Source: Alteromonas sp. KUL106 (GTDB lineage Bacteria > Pseudomonadota > Gammaproteobacteria > Enterobacterales > Alteromonadaceae). From it: a stretch of DNA of 64,000 nt. The notes beneath the pieces are model-generated. The model saw only the letters and a program-made list of their open reading frames with translations. It did no database searches and was not told the DNA's origin. The stretch spans positions 1 through 64,000 of the forward strand of contig NZ_BLIG01000024.1 in assembly GCF_009811415.1 (NCBI RefSeq), in the 5' to 3' direction. Every line of letters begins with the position of its first letter. Position 1 is the first letter of the stretch. The position numbers and the translations under genes are program-made. Shown one piece after another: positions 27,417-36,756 of the stretch.

Positions 27417-28463
27417 CTATTTTAAATTCAACGTTTTAATGCCGTTTGCGGTAACAGCGATGCTTACACCGTTAAACTGCGTAGCATTTAGAAGCGCGGC
27501 TTTATCTTTTATCTGTGATACGACAATGCCTTCGTCAACTTCGCAATCTGAAGAAGAGGCGTATGGGTCTCGCATACTGGTGGGAAGTGGGCGCTGTGCG
27601 CTCACCATCATTCCGTTGTTACCTAACGCGTAAACCTTCGATTCAGAGCCAACAAGTATAGAATTGAGCGTACTGGTTGAACAAGTTTGCACGTACTCCC
27701 ATTCTCCTTGGTTTCTGTTGACAAAAATATTTCCGCGAAGCCCTACCGCTAACACCGTGTTGTCATCTAAGGGTTTAATGTCGAAAAATGAGCCGGTGTA
27801 GTCTACATAATAGCGTTCCCAAGACTCACCCATGTTAGTACTTTTTGCTAACAAGCCGGCTTCACCCGCTAAATAAAGTGTATCGCCGTCAAGTGTGATT
27901 CTATTTAGATGAGGTAAGATAGATTCCAACTCTTGCTGATAAAACTCCTCGTTTTCCTTACGGATATCTTCAAGGTACTCTTGGTCCATTGGGTCTAGAA
28001 GACTGGCATGTCGTTCTGCAGCCCACGTCTTCCCACCGTCTAATGTACGGTAAAACAGGCCATAGGCACCTGTTGCGATACCCTGCTGTTCGTTAAAGAA
28101 AAGAACATCTAAAAATGGGCGTTGAAGATCCGGTTGATAATTTTGGACCTCCCAAGTTACGCCTCTATCTGAAGAATGAAGAATGACAGCGTCGTGACCC
28201 ACTGCCCAGATGTGTTCGCCCACAACCGTTGTTGCTGTAAGCGTTGATTGAGTTGGCACGGCTTTCTGCTCAAATGCCTTGCCATCTTCTGACACTAATA
28301 CATGACCGCGTTCACCGACAATAACGACAAATGAATCAGCGTCTATGTCCAAAAGAACCGATTGCTCAACCAATGGTGCCATGAATGCTTCTTCGGCAAG
28401 TGCAGCTGTAGAGTAATTAACTGCGAATGTGGCGGCAATGCACGCTGCAATGGTTTTTTTCAT
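27417..28463 (-). CDS. Exported YCF48/BNR-repeat beta-propeller protein
   Basis: A 348-residue protein with a signal peptide (MKKTIAACIAATFAVNYSTAALA, cleavage about 24) and repeated Asp-box/BNR-like motifs, SSDRGVTWE, TLDGGKTWA and STNMGESWE, spaced by 50-80 residues. This is the pattern of the YCF48/Hcf136 propeller family. In plants and cyanobacteria those proteins assist photosystem II assembly; the proteobacterial versions often sit beside RND genes, so here it is probably a periplasmic partner or assembly factor for the permease (inference). A strong AGGGGG ribosome binding site precedes the ATG. A 79-base gap containing a perfect hairpin separates it from the DUF1329 gene. Confidence 0.88.
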   Translation of the reverse strand: MKKTIAACIAATFAVNYSTAALAEEAFMAPLVEQSVLLDIDADSFVVIVGERGHVLVSEDGKAFEQKAVPTQSTLTATTVVGEHIWAVGHDAVILHSSDRGVTWEVQNYQPDLQRPFLDVLFFNEQQGIATGAYGLFYRTLDGGKTWAAERHASLLDPMDQEYLEDIRKENEEFYQQELESILPHLNRITLDGDTLYLAGEAGLLAKSTNMGESWERYYVDYTGSFFDIKPLDDNTVLAVGLRGNIFVNRNQGEWEYVQTCSTSTLNSILVGSESKVYALGNNGMMVSAQRPLPTSMRDPYASSSDCEVDEGIVVSQIKDKAALLNATQFNGVSIAVTANGIKTLNLK

Positions 28464-28502
28464 AATTAACCATTCCCCCTATTTATAATTGTCTGCATAC
28501 AA

Positions 28503-28528
28503 AAACGGTTGGCAATTGCCAACCGTTT
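28503..28528 (-). terminator. Perfect 26-bp hairpin inside the envelope operon (attenuator)
   Basis: A perfect palindrome, arm AAACGGTTGGCAA, is centred on 28515/28516. On the minus strand it is followed by a short T-run (the loop-less stem ends in TTTTTG). It lies 15 bases after the DUF1329 stop and 40 bases before the YCF48-like start. It probably causes partial termination, giving more DUF1302/DUF1329 than downstream product. Confidence 0.75.
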
Positions 28529-28542
28529 GTTGTGTAAGGCGA

Positions 28543-29910
28543 TTAGCGCATACCTTCTCGTCGTAACGCCTGAGGCGTGAATTCCACGTCTTTAGGTCGT
28601 ACTGAGAAGTCGTACATTTCCTCTTCGTTATCAAGACCAATAGCCAAGTAACGACGAGAGTTTAAATCGTAGTACGCATCAAGTGTTGACCACTGTGTTG
28701 GCACTTCGTAGTAGTTCACACCATAAGCTACACCAACACGGTAAAGTTCGCCACGATTATCATACATATCAGCCACTTGAATTTGCCAGCTGTCTTCGTC
28801 TATGAAGAATACGCGTTTTTGATAAATATGACGGAAACCTTCTTTAAGTGTGGCTTCAACTACCCAAACACGGTGTTTTTCCCAACGAGTTAGGTCTGGG
28901 TTAACATGATTTGGTTTCAAAATATCTGCATAAGACGCATTATCTGAATGTAGCGCATAGTTATTATAAGCCACAAACATTTCTTGCTTACCGACAAGTT
29001 TCCAATCATAGCGGTTTGGTGAACCGTTAAACATATCGAAATCATCGGTAGTTCTTAGGCCATCTGCTGCTGTTCCCGGCGTGTCGTACGCAATATTAGG
29101 AGCAAGACGAACGCGGCGCTGCCCGGTGTTATAAGTCCATGCTTTTCGTGGCTCTTTAACCTGGTCAACCGTTTCGTGTACAAGCAATGCAGTTCCCGCA
29201 AGACGTGCTGGCTGGGTCACTTTTTGCTTGAACATAAACAGAATATTATCTTCTGTTAGCTTCTCTGGCGTTGCGTTTTCTTCTGCATATTTAATGAGTA
29301 ACTGTTCATCGAAACCGATAACGTTGTAATCACCGCTAGTCGTTACCGCGGCTTGACCGCCATTACGCTGAACCGCTTCGCCTCGATAACGAAGAATGTG
29401 ATTCCAAATTGCTTCAAGACCATTTTGTGGAATCGGGAATGGGATGCCGATTACAGCACCTTTAATACCATTACCGTCATCTAAAAGCTCGGCTCTTGTT
29501 GCGTTTACCTTTGTTGCGTCATAAATAGCCTGCGGGTTTGACGCAGAACGACGTGTTGGATAAACCGGCATGCGGAATGTATCAGGGTAAGCTTCAAAAA
29601 GCTTTTTCTGACCTTCTGATAAAAATTCCGCATACTCTTTGTAGTTTTGTGCTGTTATTTCAAAGAGCACTTTATCTTCTGGAAAAGGGTCTTGGTGATG
29701 GTCACCAATGGTGTAACCGGCCGGTGCTGACGTTATGCCACCCGTCCACGCTGGGATACTTCCGTCCGCATTGCCTGCCTTTACCGCACCTAGTGGAGTG
29801 AGTTCGTTACCCAATTTGTTTGCGTCTGCATCAGACACTTTGGCTATAGCGCTTGCACCAGATAAGGCTAGTGACAATGCTGCAGCAATAATTCCTACTT
29901 TTTTAATCAT
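28543..29910 (-). CDS. DUF1329 family exported protein
   Basis: A 455-residue protein with a signal peptide (MIKKVGIIAAALSLALSGASAIA, cleavage about 23). The mature start KVSDADANKLGNELTPLGAVKAGNAD is typical of DUF1329, a LolB/outer-membrane-associated family that recurrently pairs with DUF1302. The body contains GQRRVRLAPNIAYDTPGTAADGLRTTDDFDMFNGSPNRYDW, a characteristic stretch at about 267-307. It starts 14 bases after the DUF1302 gene and is co-transcribed with it. A periplasmic or inner-leaflet carrier role for a hydrophobic substrate is inferred; none is proven from the sequence. Confidence 0.9.
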   Translation of the reverse strand: MIKKVGIIAAALSLALSGASAIAKVSDADANKLGNELTPLGAVKAGNADGSIPAWTGGITSAPAGYTIGDHHQDPFPEDKVLFEITAQNYKEYAEFLSEGQKKLFEAYPDTFRMPVYPTRRSASNPQAIYDATKVNATRAELLDDGNGIKGAVIGIPFPIPQNGLEAIWNHILRYRGEAVQRNGGQAAVTTSGDYNVIGFDEQLLIKYAEENATPEKLTEDNILFMFKQKVTQPARLAGTALLVHETVDQVKEPRKAWTYNTGQRRVRLAPNIAYDTPGTAADGLRTTDDFDMFNGSPNRYDWKLVGKQEMFVAYNNYALHSDNASYADILKPNHVNPDLTRWEKHRVWVVEATLKEGFRHIYQKRVFFIDEDSWQIQVADMYDNRGELYRVGVAYGVNYYEVPTQWSTLDAYYDLNSRRYLAIGLDNEEEMYDFSVRPKDVEFTPQALRREGMR

Positions 29911-29924
29911 ATCTGTACCACTCT

Positions 29925-31985
29925 CTAGATTGCATATCGGATGTTAAATGAAATGAAGTCGCGGTCTGCCAATGCGTTGGTAGTTCCGATACCACCCCAG
30001 AACGCACTGTACGATGCCGTAGCTTCCCATTTACTCAAATAATCGAGTGTAAATGAAAGTGCGGCTGACTTAACATCTTCTGTGAAAAGGAATAATGGAT
30101 CTGGCGTTGTACCGTCAACATCATGTGAGAACGTACCGCGAACACGAAGATTCATACCTGCGAATATTGAGTTGTAATCAGCAACAGCAAGTAAACGATA
30201 ACCCCATGCGTCATCAGTAGCAAATGGGTTTGTCTCTGGACCATCAGACAAAGCCTGATGTAAACCTTGACGCGCATTGCCATTGATAGGCTCTAGCGAC
30301 GGTGTACGTGAAGTACCCGGTGCGTTTAGACGAATGACGTCAGGGTCTGGCATATCTACGATATTTACGTACCCTACTTCGCCTAAGAGGACAAAGTTAT
30401 CTGCGCCAAATTTTGGCCCGAATACATGTGAAGCAGTAAACTGCATCTGCCACGTGTCAGAGAAAAGGAAACCTTCTGCGGTCTCACCCGGACCTACAGC
30501 GCGACCGATGTTGTTTAGCTGTGAAATACCTTCGAGGTCTGGACGTAAACCTGCATTAGCAAGCTGCTCTGGCATACCCATGTAAAGCAATTCAACATCG
30601 TCAATTTGAAGTGGCTCATCTACGCGATAAGCGAACTCACCAGCAAGCGCTGTTGTGCCGATGTTGGTGTTGAAGCTCATACCGTAAAGCTTGATATCTT
30701 CAGGGAAGAAAAACTCAGATTTTGTGAATGCACGCAGATCGGTAATGTTATCTCGCGTTACCTCGTTTGATGCGATAAACGCGAGGTCCGCACCTATACC
30801 CGCTTGCGTGAAGTCAGACGTAACGCCTGAGATAAGCGGGCGCTGGCTATGATAATTGATGTGATAAAAACTAAATTCAGTTTCGTTTAAGTTTTCGGCA
30901 AACCACGTCAAACGAAGTCCATATTGACCTTGGTCGTCTGCATCGTTACGCACTTCATCGCTGAAGCCTCTCACAGCCACTTTTGTAGGATATGCCAAGT
31001 ATGCCTGAGAAAGAGCGGACGCGTCAGCACCTGAACGAAGCGCATCGCCTAACCCATTTAAAGCAGACAACAGGTGCTCTAAATCAATATCAGGGTTACC
31101 ACTGAAGCCTAACTGGATGTTATTGCGTTGACCGCCCTCTCCTGCGAAGTCATTGGTCGCAAAGTAGCTACCTGCAACAGGAAGCCAACTCTCCTGCCAT
31201 TCATATTGATAATAGCCGGAAACACTTACTGTGTCTGTTAGGCCTAACGACGCATACACCATTCCCACAGGCAAAAATACTTCGCGCAATTCTGCACCTG
31301 GTGCGCGAGCTCGCGTTACGTCAACAGGGTTAGTTGTATTGATACCGTGTTGGATAAATGTACTTTCACCCCAGCTAATCACCTGACGACCAACGCGAAG
31401 CGTTAGAGGTTTGTTTCCAATCCACCAATCGCCGTAGAAAAATGCATCGTATAAACGAACGTCATTACAAAGAAGATCTTCGGCTTCAGGATCTTGACAC
31501 AGGTCATATTGGTTACCCGTGATTGGGTTGGAGTAAGGACGGTCTCCGTCCATTTGCTCAAAATCATAGAACCAGAAACCACGAGCGAAGAAACCGTAGT
31601 CGCCGAAATTAATATCTAGTTCATGCGTTCCAGAAACTTGTGTTGCGAAAGCGTCACCTGGATCGTGAGCAAGATTACCCAAGTCACCATTCGTTGAATA
31701 ACCACCGTCTGCCAAACCCCACACATCGCCACTCGGGTATAAAGGATTAAAAGCAGCGTGATAGCCACTCCAGTCAAACTGAGGATGATTACTGTTACCG
31801 ATTAGACTGTAATCTCGCGACTCTGTACGAATACTTGTAGCAAGTGTAAAGGTAGAATCGAGGGTAATACTTACATCACCTACCTGCCAGTTTGCGGCGT
31901 GAACTGGAACTGCAGCAGCACCCAGCAGTGAGAGAACTCCCGCTGCTACTGGTGATATCTTAAAAGCGCTAGGCCCGTTTTTCAT
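29925..31985 (-). CDS. DUF1302 family outer-membrane beta-barrel protein
   Basis: A 686-residue protein with a signal peptide (cleavage near residue 30, after VPVHA), alternating amphipathic strands, and a C-terminal FISFNIRYAI ending in an aromatic-rich strand typical of outer-membrane barrels. The N-terminal NWQVGDVSITLDSTFTLATSIRTESRDYSLIG and the LRVGRQVISWGEST motif are hallmarks of DUF1302. It is the first gene of the cluster and has a GGGAG ribosome binding site. Homologues occur in bacteria using steroids, alkanes or other hydrophobic compounds, so a role as a channel or receptor for such substrates is plausible but unproven. Confidence 0.92.
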   Translation of the reverse strand: MKNGPSAFKISPVAAGVLSLLGAAAVPVHAANWQVGDVSITLDSTFTLATSIRTESRDYSLIGNSNHPQFDWSGYHAAFNPLYPSGDVWGLADGGYSTNGDLGNLAHDPGDAFATQVSGTHELDINFGDYGFFARGFWFYDFEQMDGDRPYSNPITGNQYDLCQDPEAEDLLCNDVRLYDAFFYGDWWIGNKPLTLRVGRQVISWGESTFIQHGINTTNPVDVTRARAPGAELREVFLPVGMVYASLGLTDTVSVSGYYQYEWQESWLPVAGSYFATNDFAGEGGQRNNIQLGFSGNPDIDLEHLLSALNGLGDALRSGADASALSQAYLAYPTKVAVRGFSDEVRNDADDQGQYGLRLTWFAENLNETEFSFYHINYHSQRPLISGVTSDFTQAGIGADLAFIASNEVTRDNITDLRAFTKSEFFFPEDIKLYGMSFNTNIGTTALAGEFAYRVDEPLQIDDVELLYMGMPEQLANAGLRPDLEGISQLNNIGRAVGPGETAEGFLFSDTWQMQFTASHVFGPKFGADNFVLLGEVGYVNIVDMPDPDVIRLNAPGTSRTPSLEPINGNARQGLHQALSDGPETNPFATDDAWGYRLLAVADYNSIFAGMNLRVRGTFSHDVDGTTPDPLFLFTEDVKSAALSFTLDYLSKWEATASYSAFWGGIGTTNALADRDFISFNIRYAI

Positions 31986-32325
31986 ATTTTTATACTCCCA
32001 AGTCGATGTGACTTAATACGTGACATCATGACCAACCATAACGATTAACAAAATCATTACATCATTTTGCCATAACCGCAAGAACTAATCCTACCAGTTA
32101 ACAAAATTTACAACATTAATCGTATCAAATAGTTATTGGTTTATTGTGAGTATAAAAGGCATTTATAAACTTGCAGAATAATTGAACAAATTTATCGTAA
32201 AATTACGTCGCTACCTATTGCTAAGTGTTTGATGGAATGGATCGATTTCCGACCACCGTTTTTCAATACAGAAGTATAGCAACCCGTTAAGACGTGCGTT
32301 ACTGGTATCAACAAACAAAAAGGCC
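31986..32325. other. Intergenic region upstream of the DUF1302 operon
   Basis: About 340 bases, AT-rich, with no open frame. It must contain the promoter for the minus-strand envelope operon. I see no clear -35/-10 pair, inverted repeat or riboswitch-like structure other than the terminator at its right end. Confidence 0.5.
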
Positions 32326-32342
32326 CTATGCGAGCCTTTCAA
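32317..32342 (-). terminator. Terminator of pepN-DUF2835 operon, overlapping the stop
   Basis: AAAGGC (32319-32324) pairs with GCCTTT (32334-32339). On the minus strand the stem is followed by TTTTGTTTG. The stem includes the last codons and the stop of the DUF2835 gene. Confidence 0.75.
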
Positions 32343-32568
32343 AAGATTTAATTTTCTTACTGGCATCTACTACCATTCGAAAACGCCCTTTAATACCGCT
32401 AGATGTAACAAATTGCCGGAGCCGGCTGGTCGGAACTTGAACACGCAGACCTGACTCACTGACCATCACGACATCCTGCATCGAGGGAACATATAGCACC
32501 TCACATTGTGTGTAAGGTGCGTTAATTGAGAAGTAAAAAACCGAGTCTGTTGGGCTAATGCTTGTCAT
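32326..32568 (-). CDS. DUF2835 family protein
   Basis: An 80-residue protein. It contains YFSINAPYTQCEVLYVP and, near the end, LRQFVTSSGIKGRFRMVVD, which match the small family DUF2835 of gammaproteobacteria; no function is known. There is no signal peptide. The ATG at 32568 lies inside the last codons of pepN, 14 bases before its stop end, in another frame; the longer frame starting TTG is less likely. Position and overlap imply translational coupling with pepN. Confidence 0.87.
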   Translation of the reverse strand: MTSISPTDSVFYFSINAPYTQCEVLYVPSMQDVVMVSESGLRVQVPTSRLRQFVTSSGIKGRFRMVVDASKKIKSFERLA

Positions 32569-35164
32569 AAGCAAGACTTTTACTCACTTTCTCGAACAAA
32601 TCTTTACTTAACCCCTTATGATTGAGTAACCGGCCTAGCTGTTGCTTCATGTGCACCTGGTGCTCGCTCGCAAAACCTTGCCATTGGGTTAAAGGCGTAA
32701 CGATTCGGGCTGCAACCTGAGGGTTAACCGCATCGAGCTTAAGGAGGTAGTCAGTTACAAATTTATAGCCGCTGCCATCTGTCGCGTGAAATCTTTCACT
32801 GTTGTAAAAAGCAAAACTGCCAATGACTGAGCGAACACGATTTGGGTTACTCATTGCGAACTGAGGATGTTCACACAGCATTGTGATAGTGGCAAAAATG
32901 TCATCGCGATTTTGCGTTGCATGGAGGGCGAACCATTTATCCAGCACGAGTGGGTCGTGGTTCCACGTTTCTTCAAATTTCGCCATCAAACTATCAAACA
33001 CCGCTGAACTGCAATGCTGAGCACTTCTGAGCGCCCCTAGTGTGTCTGTCATATTGTCCGCATTATCAAACTGCGCAATGACCGTACCTTCGTGTTGAGG
33101 TAACCGTGCTAAATGAGCAAGGACAACATTCTTACATCGCCTTTGATTAATTGCTTCTTGTGTGTAGCGGTACGCGCTTCTTTCAATGTTGTTAAACACC
33201 TGCAAAAGTTCGCCTTCTAACGCTTGAGCAAATTGATCGCAAAATGCATTTCTTGCCTTAGAGAGCGCAGAAACGCTGATATTACTTCGGCTTTGACACA
33301 AAGTTTCAAAAGAAGGGATAACTAAACATTCACCTAATAATTCAAGATTAGTCTGTTCTAGAGCAATGGCTTGCCTGATACCGTTCCAAATATCGTTGCT
33401 TATCGCGGAACCTGGCGATTCCTCCAATTGTTTTATACAGCGGTCATACAACGTTTGCATCGCATCCCAACGATTAAACGGGTCTCTCGCATGTTTAAAA
33501 ATGGTAAGTAGCGAATTTAAATCTAACGGATTTTCAACTTTCGCTGGCGCAGAGAAATTGCCTAACACTACAGGTGTTAAATCAGTTGTTTTGGCATCTA
33601 CTGTAAAATGCGCACTGGCGTCTTTTAAAATAATCATGCCATTTTGAATAAGCGATTCGTTATCCGTATAGCTATTCCCTTGGTTATCCACAATTTCAAT
33701 GTTTATCGGGATATACAGTGGACGCTTTTCTTTTTGATCGGATGTTGCAGGCGTATGCTGTGACAACGTGAAGCTATGCTTAACATTGCCGTTATGCTCG
33801 GCTTCAGCACTATGCTGAACCGATATTACGGGAGTGCCTGATTGACTGTACCAACGTGTAAACTGGGTTAAATCTAAATCCGTGGCGGATTGCATCGCAG
33901 CGATGAAGTCATCACACGTTACCGCCTGACCGTCATGTCTTCTAAAGTATTCATCCATACCACGCCTAAAGCCTTCAGGGCCGAGCAATGTATGGAACAT
34001 GCGGATCACCTCTGCCCCCTTGTCATATACAGTCACTGTGTAGAAATTATTCATTTCTATCACTTCATCTGGCCGAATTGGGTGGCTCATTGCACTGGCA
34101 TCTTCAGCAAATTGATGCTCACGCATGACACGGACATGCTTTATGCGATTGCTTAACGCCGACGTCATATCAGCACTAAACTGTTGGTCCCTAAATACCG
34201 TTAAGCCTTCTTTTAGACTTAGCTGAAACCAATCACGACAGGTAACCCGGTTACCCGTCCAATTGTGGAAGTACTCGTGAGCGATAACTGATTCCACATT
34301 AAAGAAGTCATCGTCGGTAGCGCTTTTCTGGTCGGCCAATACAAACTTACTGTTAAATACGTTTAGGCCCTTATTCTCCATGGCCCCCATATTAAAGAAG
34401 TCGACGGCAACAATCATGTAAATGTCTAAGTCATATTCTAGACCGAATACATCTTCGTCCCATTTCATGGCACGCTTAAGCGATTCCAATGCGAAAACAC
34501 CCTGCGATTTCTTCCCTTTATCCACATAGAGTTCAAGGGCAACCTGTTTCCCACTTGTTGTGGTATAGCTATCTGTAAGTAAATCGAAGTCACCCGCAAC
34601 GAGGGCAAAAAGGTAGCAAGGTTTTGGGTGAGGGTCGTGCCATTTGACAAAATGGGTATTTGTGTCGATATCACCTTTATCGACCGGGTTTCCGTTAGCA
34701 AGCAGCATAGGAATTGATTTATCGGCAACCACGGTGACCGTATAGACAGACAATACGTCAGGACGGTCCATAAAATAGGTAATTCGGCGAAAACCTTCTG
34801 CCTCGCACTGGGTGCAATAAGCTCCACCTGACAAGTACAAACCTTCAAGCGCTTTGTTTTGTTCAGGAGCAATGGTGTTAGTGATGTTTAAAACGAACTC
34901 GTTGAGGTGTGTGTTAATGGTTAATACACTATCGGTTACTGTGTAGTCGTCGCTAGAGAGTGGCTTACCGTTGATGGCAATAGAGTCTAGCGCTAGATTA
35001 TCGCCATCGAGTACTAAAGGCTCATCGTGAACCCCACTACGGCTAACCGATAATGTGCTGATAACCTTTGTTTGCTTGGGGTGTAGCGTTATATGTAGGT
35101 CAACTGTCGCTATCAAAAAAGCGGGCGGCTGATAATCCGCCCGACGTTTAGCTTGAACTGACAT
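32555..35164 (-). CDS. pepN: Aminopeptidase N (M1 family)
   Basis: An 869-residue cytosolic zinc aminopeptidase that trims N-terminal residues from peptides, with broad specificity. The exopeptidase motif GAMEN lies at 260-264. The zinc site is HEYFH (His296, Glu297, His300) with Glu319 in LKEGLTVF. The length matches E. coli PepN (870). AGGAGG immediately precedes the ATG. It overlaps the DUF2835 gene at its 3' end; the upstream nhaC-like gene is 46 bases away, so a transcript of nhaC, pepN and DUF2835 is possible. Confidence 0.97.
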   Translation of the reverse strand: MSVQAKRRADYQPPAFLIATVDLHITLHPKQTKVISTLSVSRSGVHDEPLVLDGDNLALDSIAINGKPLSSDDYTVTDSVLTINTHLNEFVLNITNTIAPEQNKALEGLYLSGGAYCTQCEAEGFRRITYFMDRPDVLSVYTVTVVADKSIPMLLANGNPVDKGDIDTNTHFVKWHDPHPKPCYLFALVAGDFDLLTDSYTTTSGKQVALELYVDKGKKSQGVFALESLKRAMKWDEDVFGLEYDLDIYMIVAVDFFNMGAMENKGLNVFNSKFVLADQKSATDDDFFNVESVIAHEYFHNWTGNRVTCRDWFQLSLKEGLTVFRDQQFSADMTSALSNRIKHVRVMREHQFAEDASAMSHPIRPDEVIEMNNFYTVTVYDKGAEVIRMFHTLLGPEGFRRGMDEYFRRHDGQAVTCDDFIAAMQSATDLDLTQFTRWYSQSGTPVISVQHSAEAEHNGNVKHSFTLSQHTPATSDQKEKRPLYIPINIEIVDNQGNSYTDNESLIQNGMIILKDASAHFTVDAKTTDLTPVVLGNFSAPAKVENPLDLNSLLTIFKHARDPFNRWDAMQTLYDRCIKQLEESPGSAISNDIWNGIRQAIALEQTNLELLGECLVIPSFETLCQSRSNISVSALSKARNAFCDQFAQALEGELLQVFNNIERSAYRYTQEAINQRRCKNVVLAHLARLPQHEGTVIAQFDNADNMTDTLGALRSAQHCSSAVFDSLMAKFEETWNHDPLVLDKWFALHATQNRDDIFATITMLCEHPQFAMSNPNRVRSVIGSFAFYNSERFHATDGSGYKFVTDYLLKLDAVNPQVAARIVTPLTQWQGFASEHQVHMKQQLGRLLNHKGLSKDLFEKVSKSLAYDKH

Positions 35165-35210
35165 AGATCCTCCTAAAAGAAAGCCTACGTGGATGTAATG
35201 GAGCGTTTTA

Positions 35211-36686
35211 TCAAACAGTTTCTTTGCTGTTTACTTCAAGCGTAGGTGGTGTAATACGTAGAATCTTAATACCTAAGTACGCATAAACAACAGCAAGGAT
35301 CGGGTTAATTACATTGAAAAACGCATAGAAAATATAATCAAATGGATTCACCAATAACACGCTGTGCATGTAAGCACCACAGGTGTTCCATGGAATAAGC
35401 GGAGACGTCAACGTACCGCCATCTTCAAGGCTACGAGACAAGTTTAACTGGTCAAGGCCACGTTTTTTGAACTCTTCTTTGTACATGCGCCCTGGCATGA
35501 CAATTGAAATATACTGATCTGCCGTTACCAAGTTGGTCGCAAAACAGGTAAGGATGGTACGACTCACCATATCGCCAGCTGACTTTGCGCCAATGAGTAT
35601 AGCTGATACTGCACGTTTCAACAGGCCAACACGCTCCAATACTGCACCAAAAGACATCGCACAAATAATGAGCCAAATAGTATTGAGCATAGAAGACATG
35701 CCGCCACGCGACAATAAGCTATTGAGGTTCTCATCTGGCGTTGAAAAGCTCACGCCATCAAATAGTGCAGTCCAAACCACTTTAAGGGCGCCAACATTTG
35801 CAGTGTCGTCGCTGCTCGCCATAGATGTCACCACGTCCCACTGAAACACGACTGCCCAGACGCCCCCTAACAATGCACCAATGAAAACAGCGGGAAACGC
35901 CGGCATCTTCTTAACTGCAAGGGTAAGTAAAACGATAAGAGGGACAAGTAAATGCCACCCCAAGTCGAATGATTCGTTTAACAAAAGTTGCATCTGTTCT
36001 ATACGCTCGGCCTTAGCCTCACCCACTTCACTAAAACCCAGAACGGTGAAGAGAACAAGTGCAATGACAAAGCTTGGAATAGTGGTCCAAAGCATATAAC
36101 GGATATGCTCGAATAAATCAGTTCCCGCAACGGCTGGCGCTAAATTTGTTGTTTCAGACAGTGGCGAAATTTTATCACCAAAGTACGCGCCAGAAACCAC
36201 TGCCCCTGCTGTAATAGCAGACGACATTTCCATTCCAGCAGAAACGCCCATTAACGCCACACCTACTGTTGCTGCAGTTGTCCAGGAACTGCCTATACTC
36301 ATAGCAACGACTGCACAAATAAGGCACGCAGCAGCATAAAAAAATGAAGGATTAAGTAGTTCTAGACCGAAATAGATAAGCGTAGGTACGGTTCCGGCCA
36401 GCATCCACGTACCTATAAGTGAGCCAACCGCTAACAGTATTAAGCAGGCGCCAAGAGACATAGAAATGCCGTCAACAATTCCCTTCTCTATGGTTTTCCA
36501 ACTGTAGCCATTTTTCATTCCAATGATGGCAGCTAAGCCCATGGCTAAAAGTAACGCAATCTGGTTGGGGCCGTATGAAGAATTATCCGCAAACAGATAA
36601 ACCGCACTGCCCATCATTACCACTAACGCAAGAATAGGAAGCATTGCATCGAGAAGTGACGGCGTTTTTATTTCTTTATTCGTCAT
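35211..36686 (-). CDS. nhaC: NhaC-family Na+/H+ antiporter
   Basis: A 491-residue inner-membrane protein with about 11-12 hydrophobic helices spread along its length. Conserved NhaC features include SIGSSWTTAATVGVALMG (about 131-148), SGAYFGDKISPLSETTNLAPA (about 165-185) and GGTLTSPLIPWNTCGAYMHSV (about 424-444). It exchanges external H+ for internal Na+ or a related solute pair, consistent with a marine lifestyle. Members of this family also include malate/lactate and amino-acid-linked exchangers, so substrate is uncertain. It precedes pepN by 46 bases and follows a second sodium-coupled transporter. Confidence 0.92.
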   Translation of the reverse strand: MTNKEIKTPSLLDAMLPILALVVMMGSAVYLFADNSSYGPNQIALLLAMGLAAIIGMKNGYSWKTIEKGIVDGISMSLGACLILLAVGSLIGTWMLAGTVPTLIYFGLELLNPSFFYAAACLICAVVAMSIGSSWTTAATVGVALMGVSAGMEMSSAITAGAVVSGAYFGDKISPLSETTNLAPAVAGTDLFEHIRYMLWTTIPSFVIALVLFTVLGFSEVGEAKAERIEQMQLLLNESFDLGWHLLVPLIVLLTLAVKKMPAFPAVFIGALLGGVWAVVFQWDVVTSMASSDDTANVGALKVVWTALFDGVSFSTPDENLNSLLSRGGMSSMLNTIWLIICAMSFGAVLERVGLLKRAVSAILIGAKSAGDMVSRTILTCFATNLVTADQYISIVMPGRMYKEEFKKRGLDQLNLSRSLEDGGTLTSPLIPWNTCGAYMHSVLLVNPFDYIFYAFFNVINPILAVVYAYLGIKILRITPPTLEVNSKETV

Positions 36687-36756
36687 TGTCGTTTTTTAAA
36701 ACCTTATTATTGTATTTGTAACGCGTTAAGCGTGCTGTCCGCTTTTTATTGACTGT

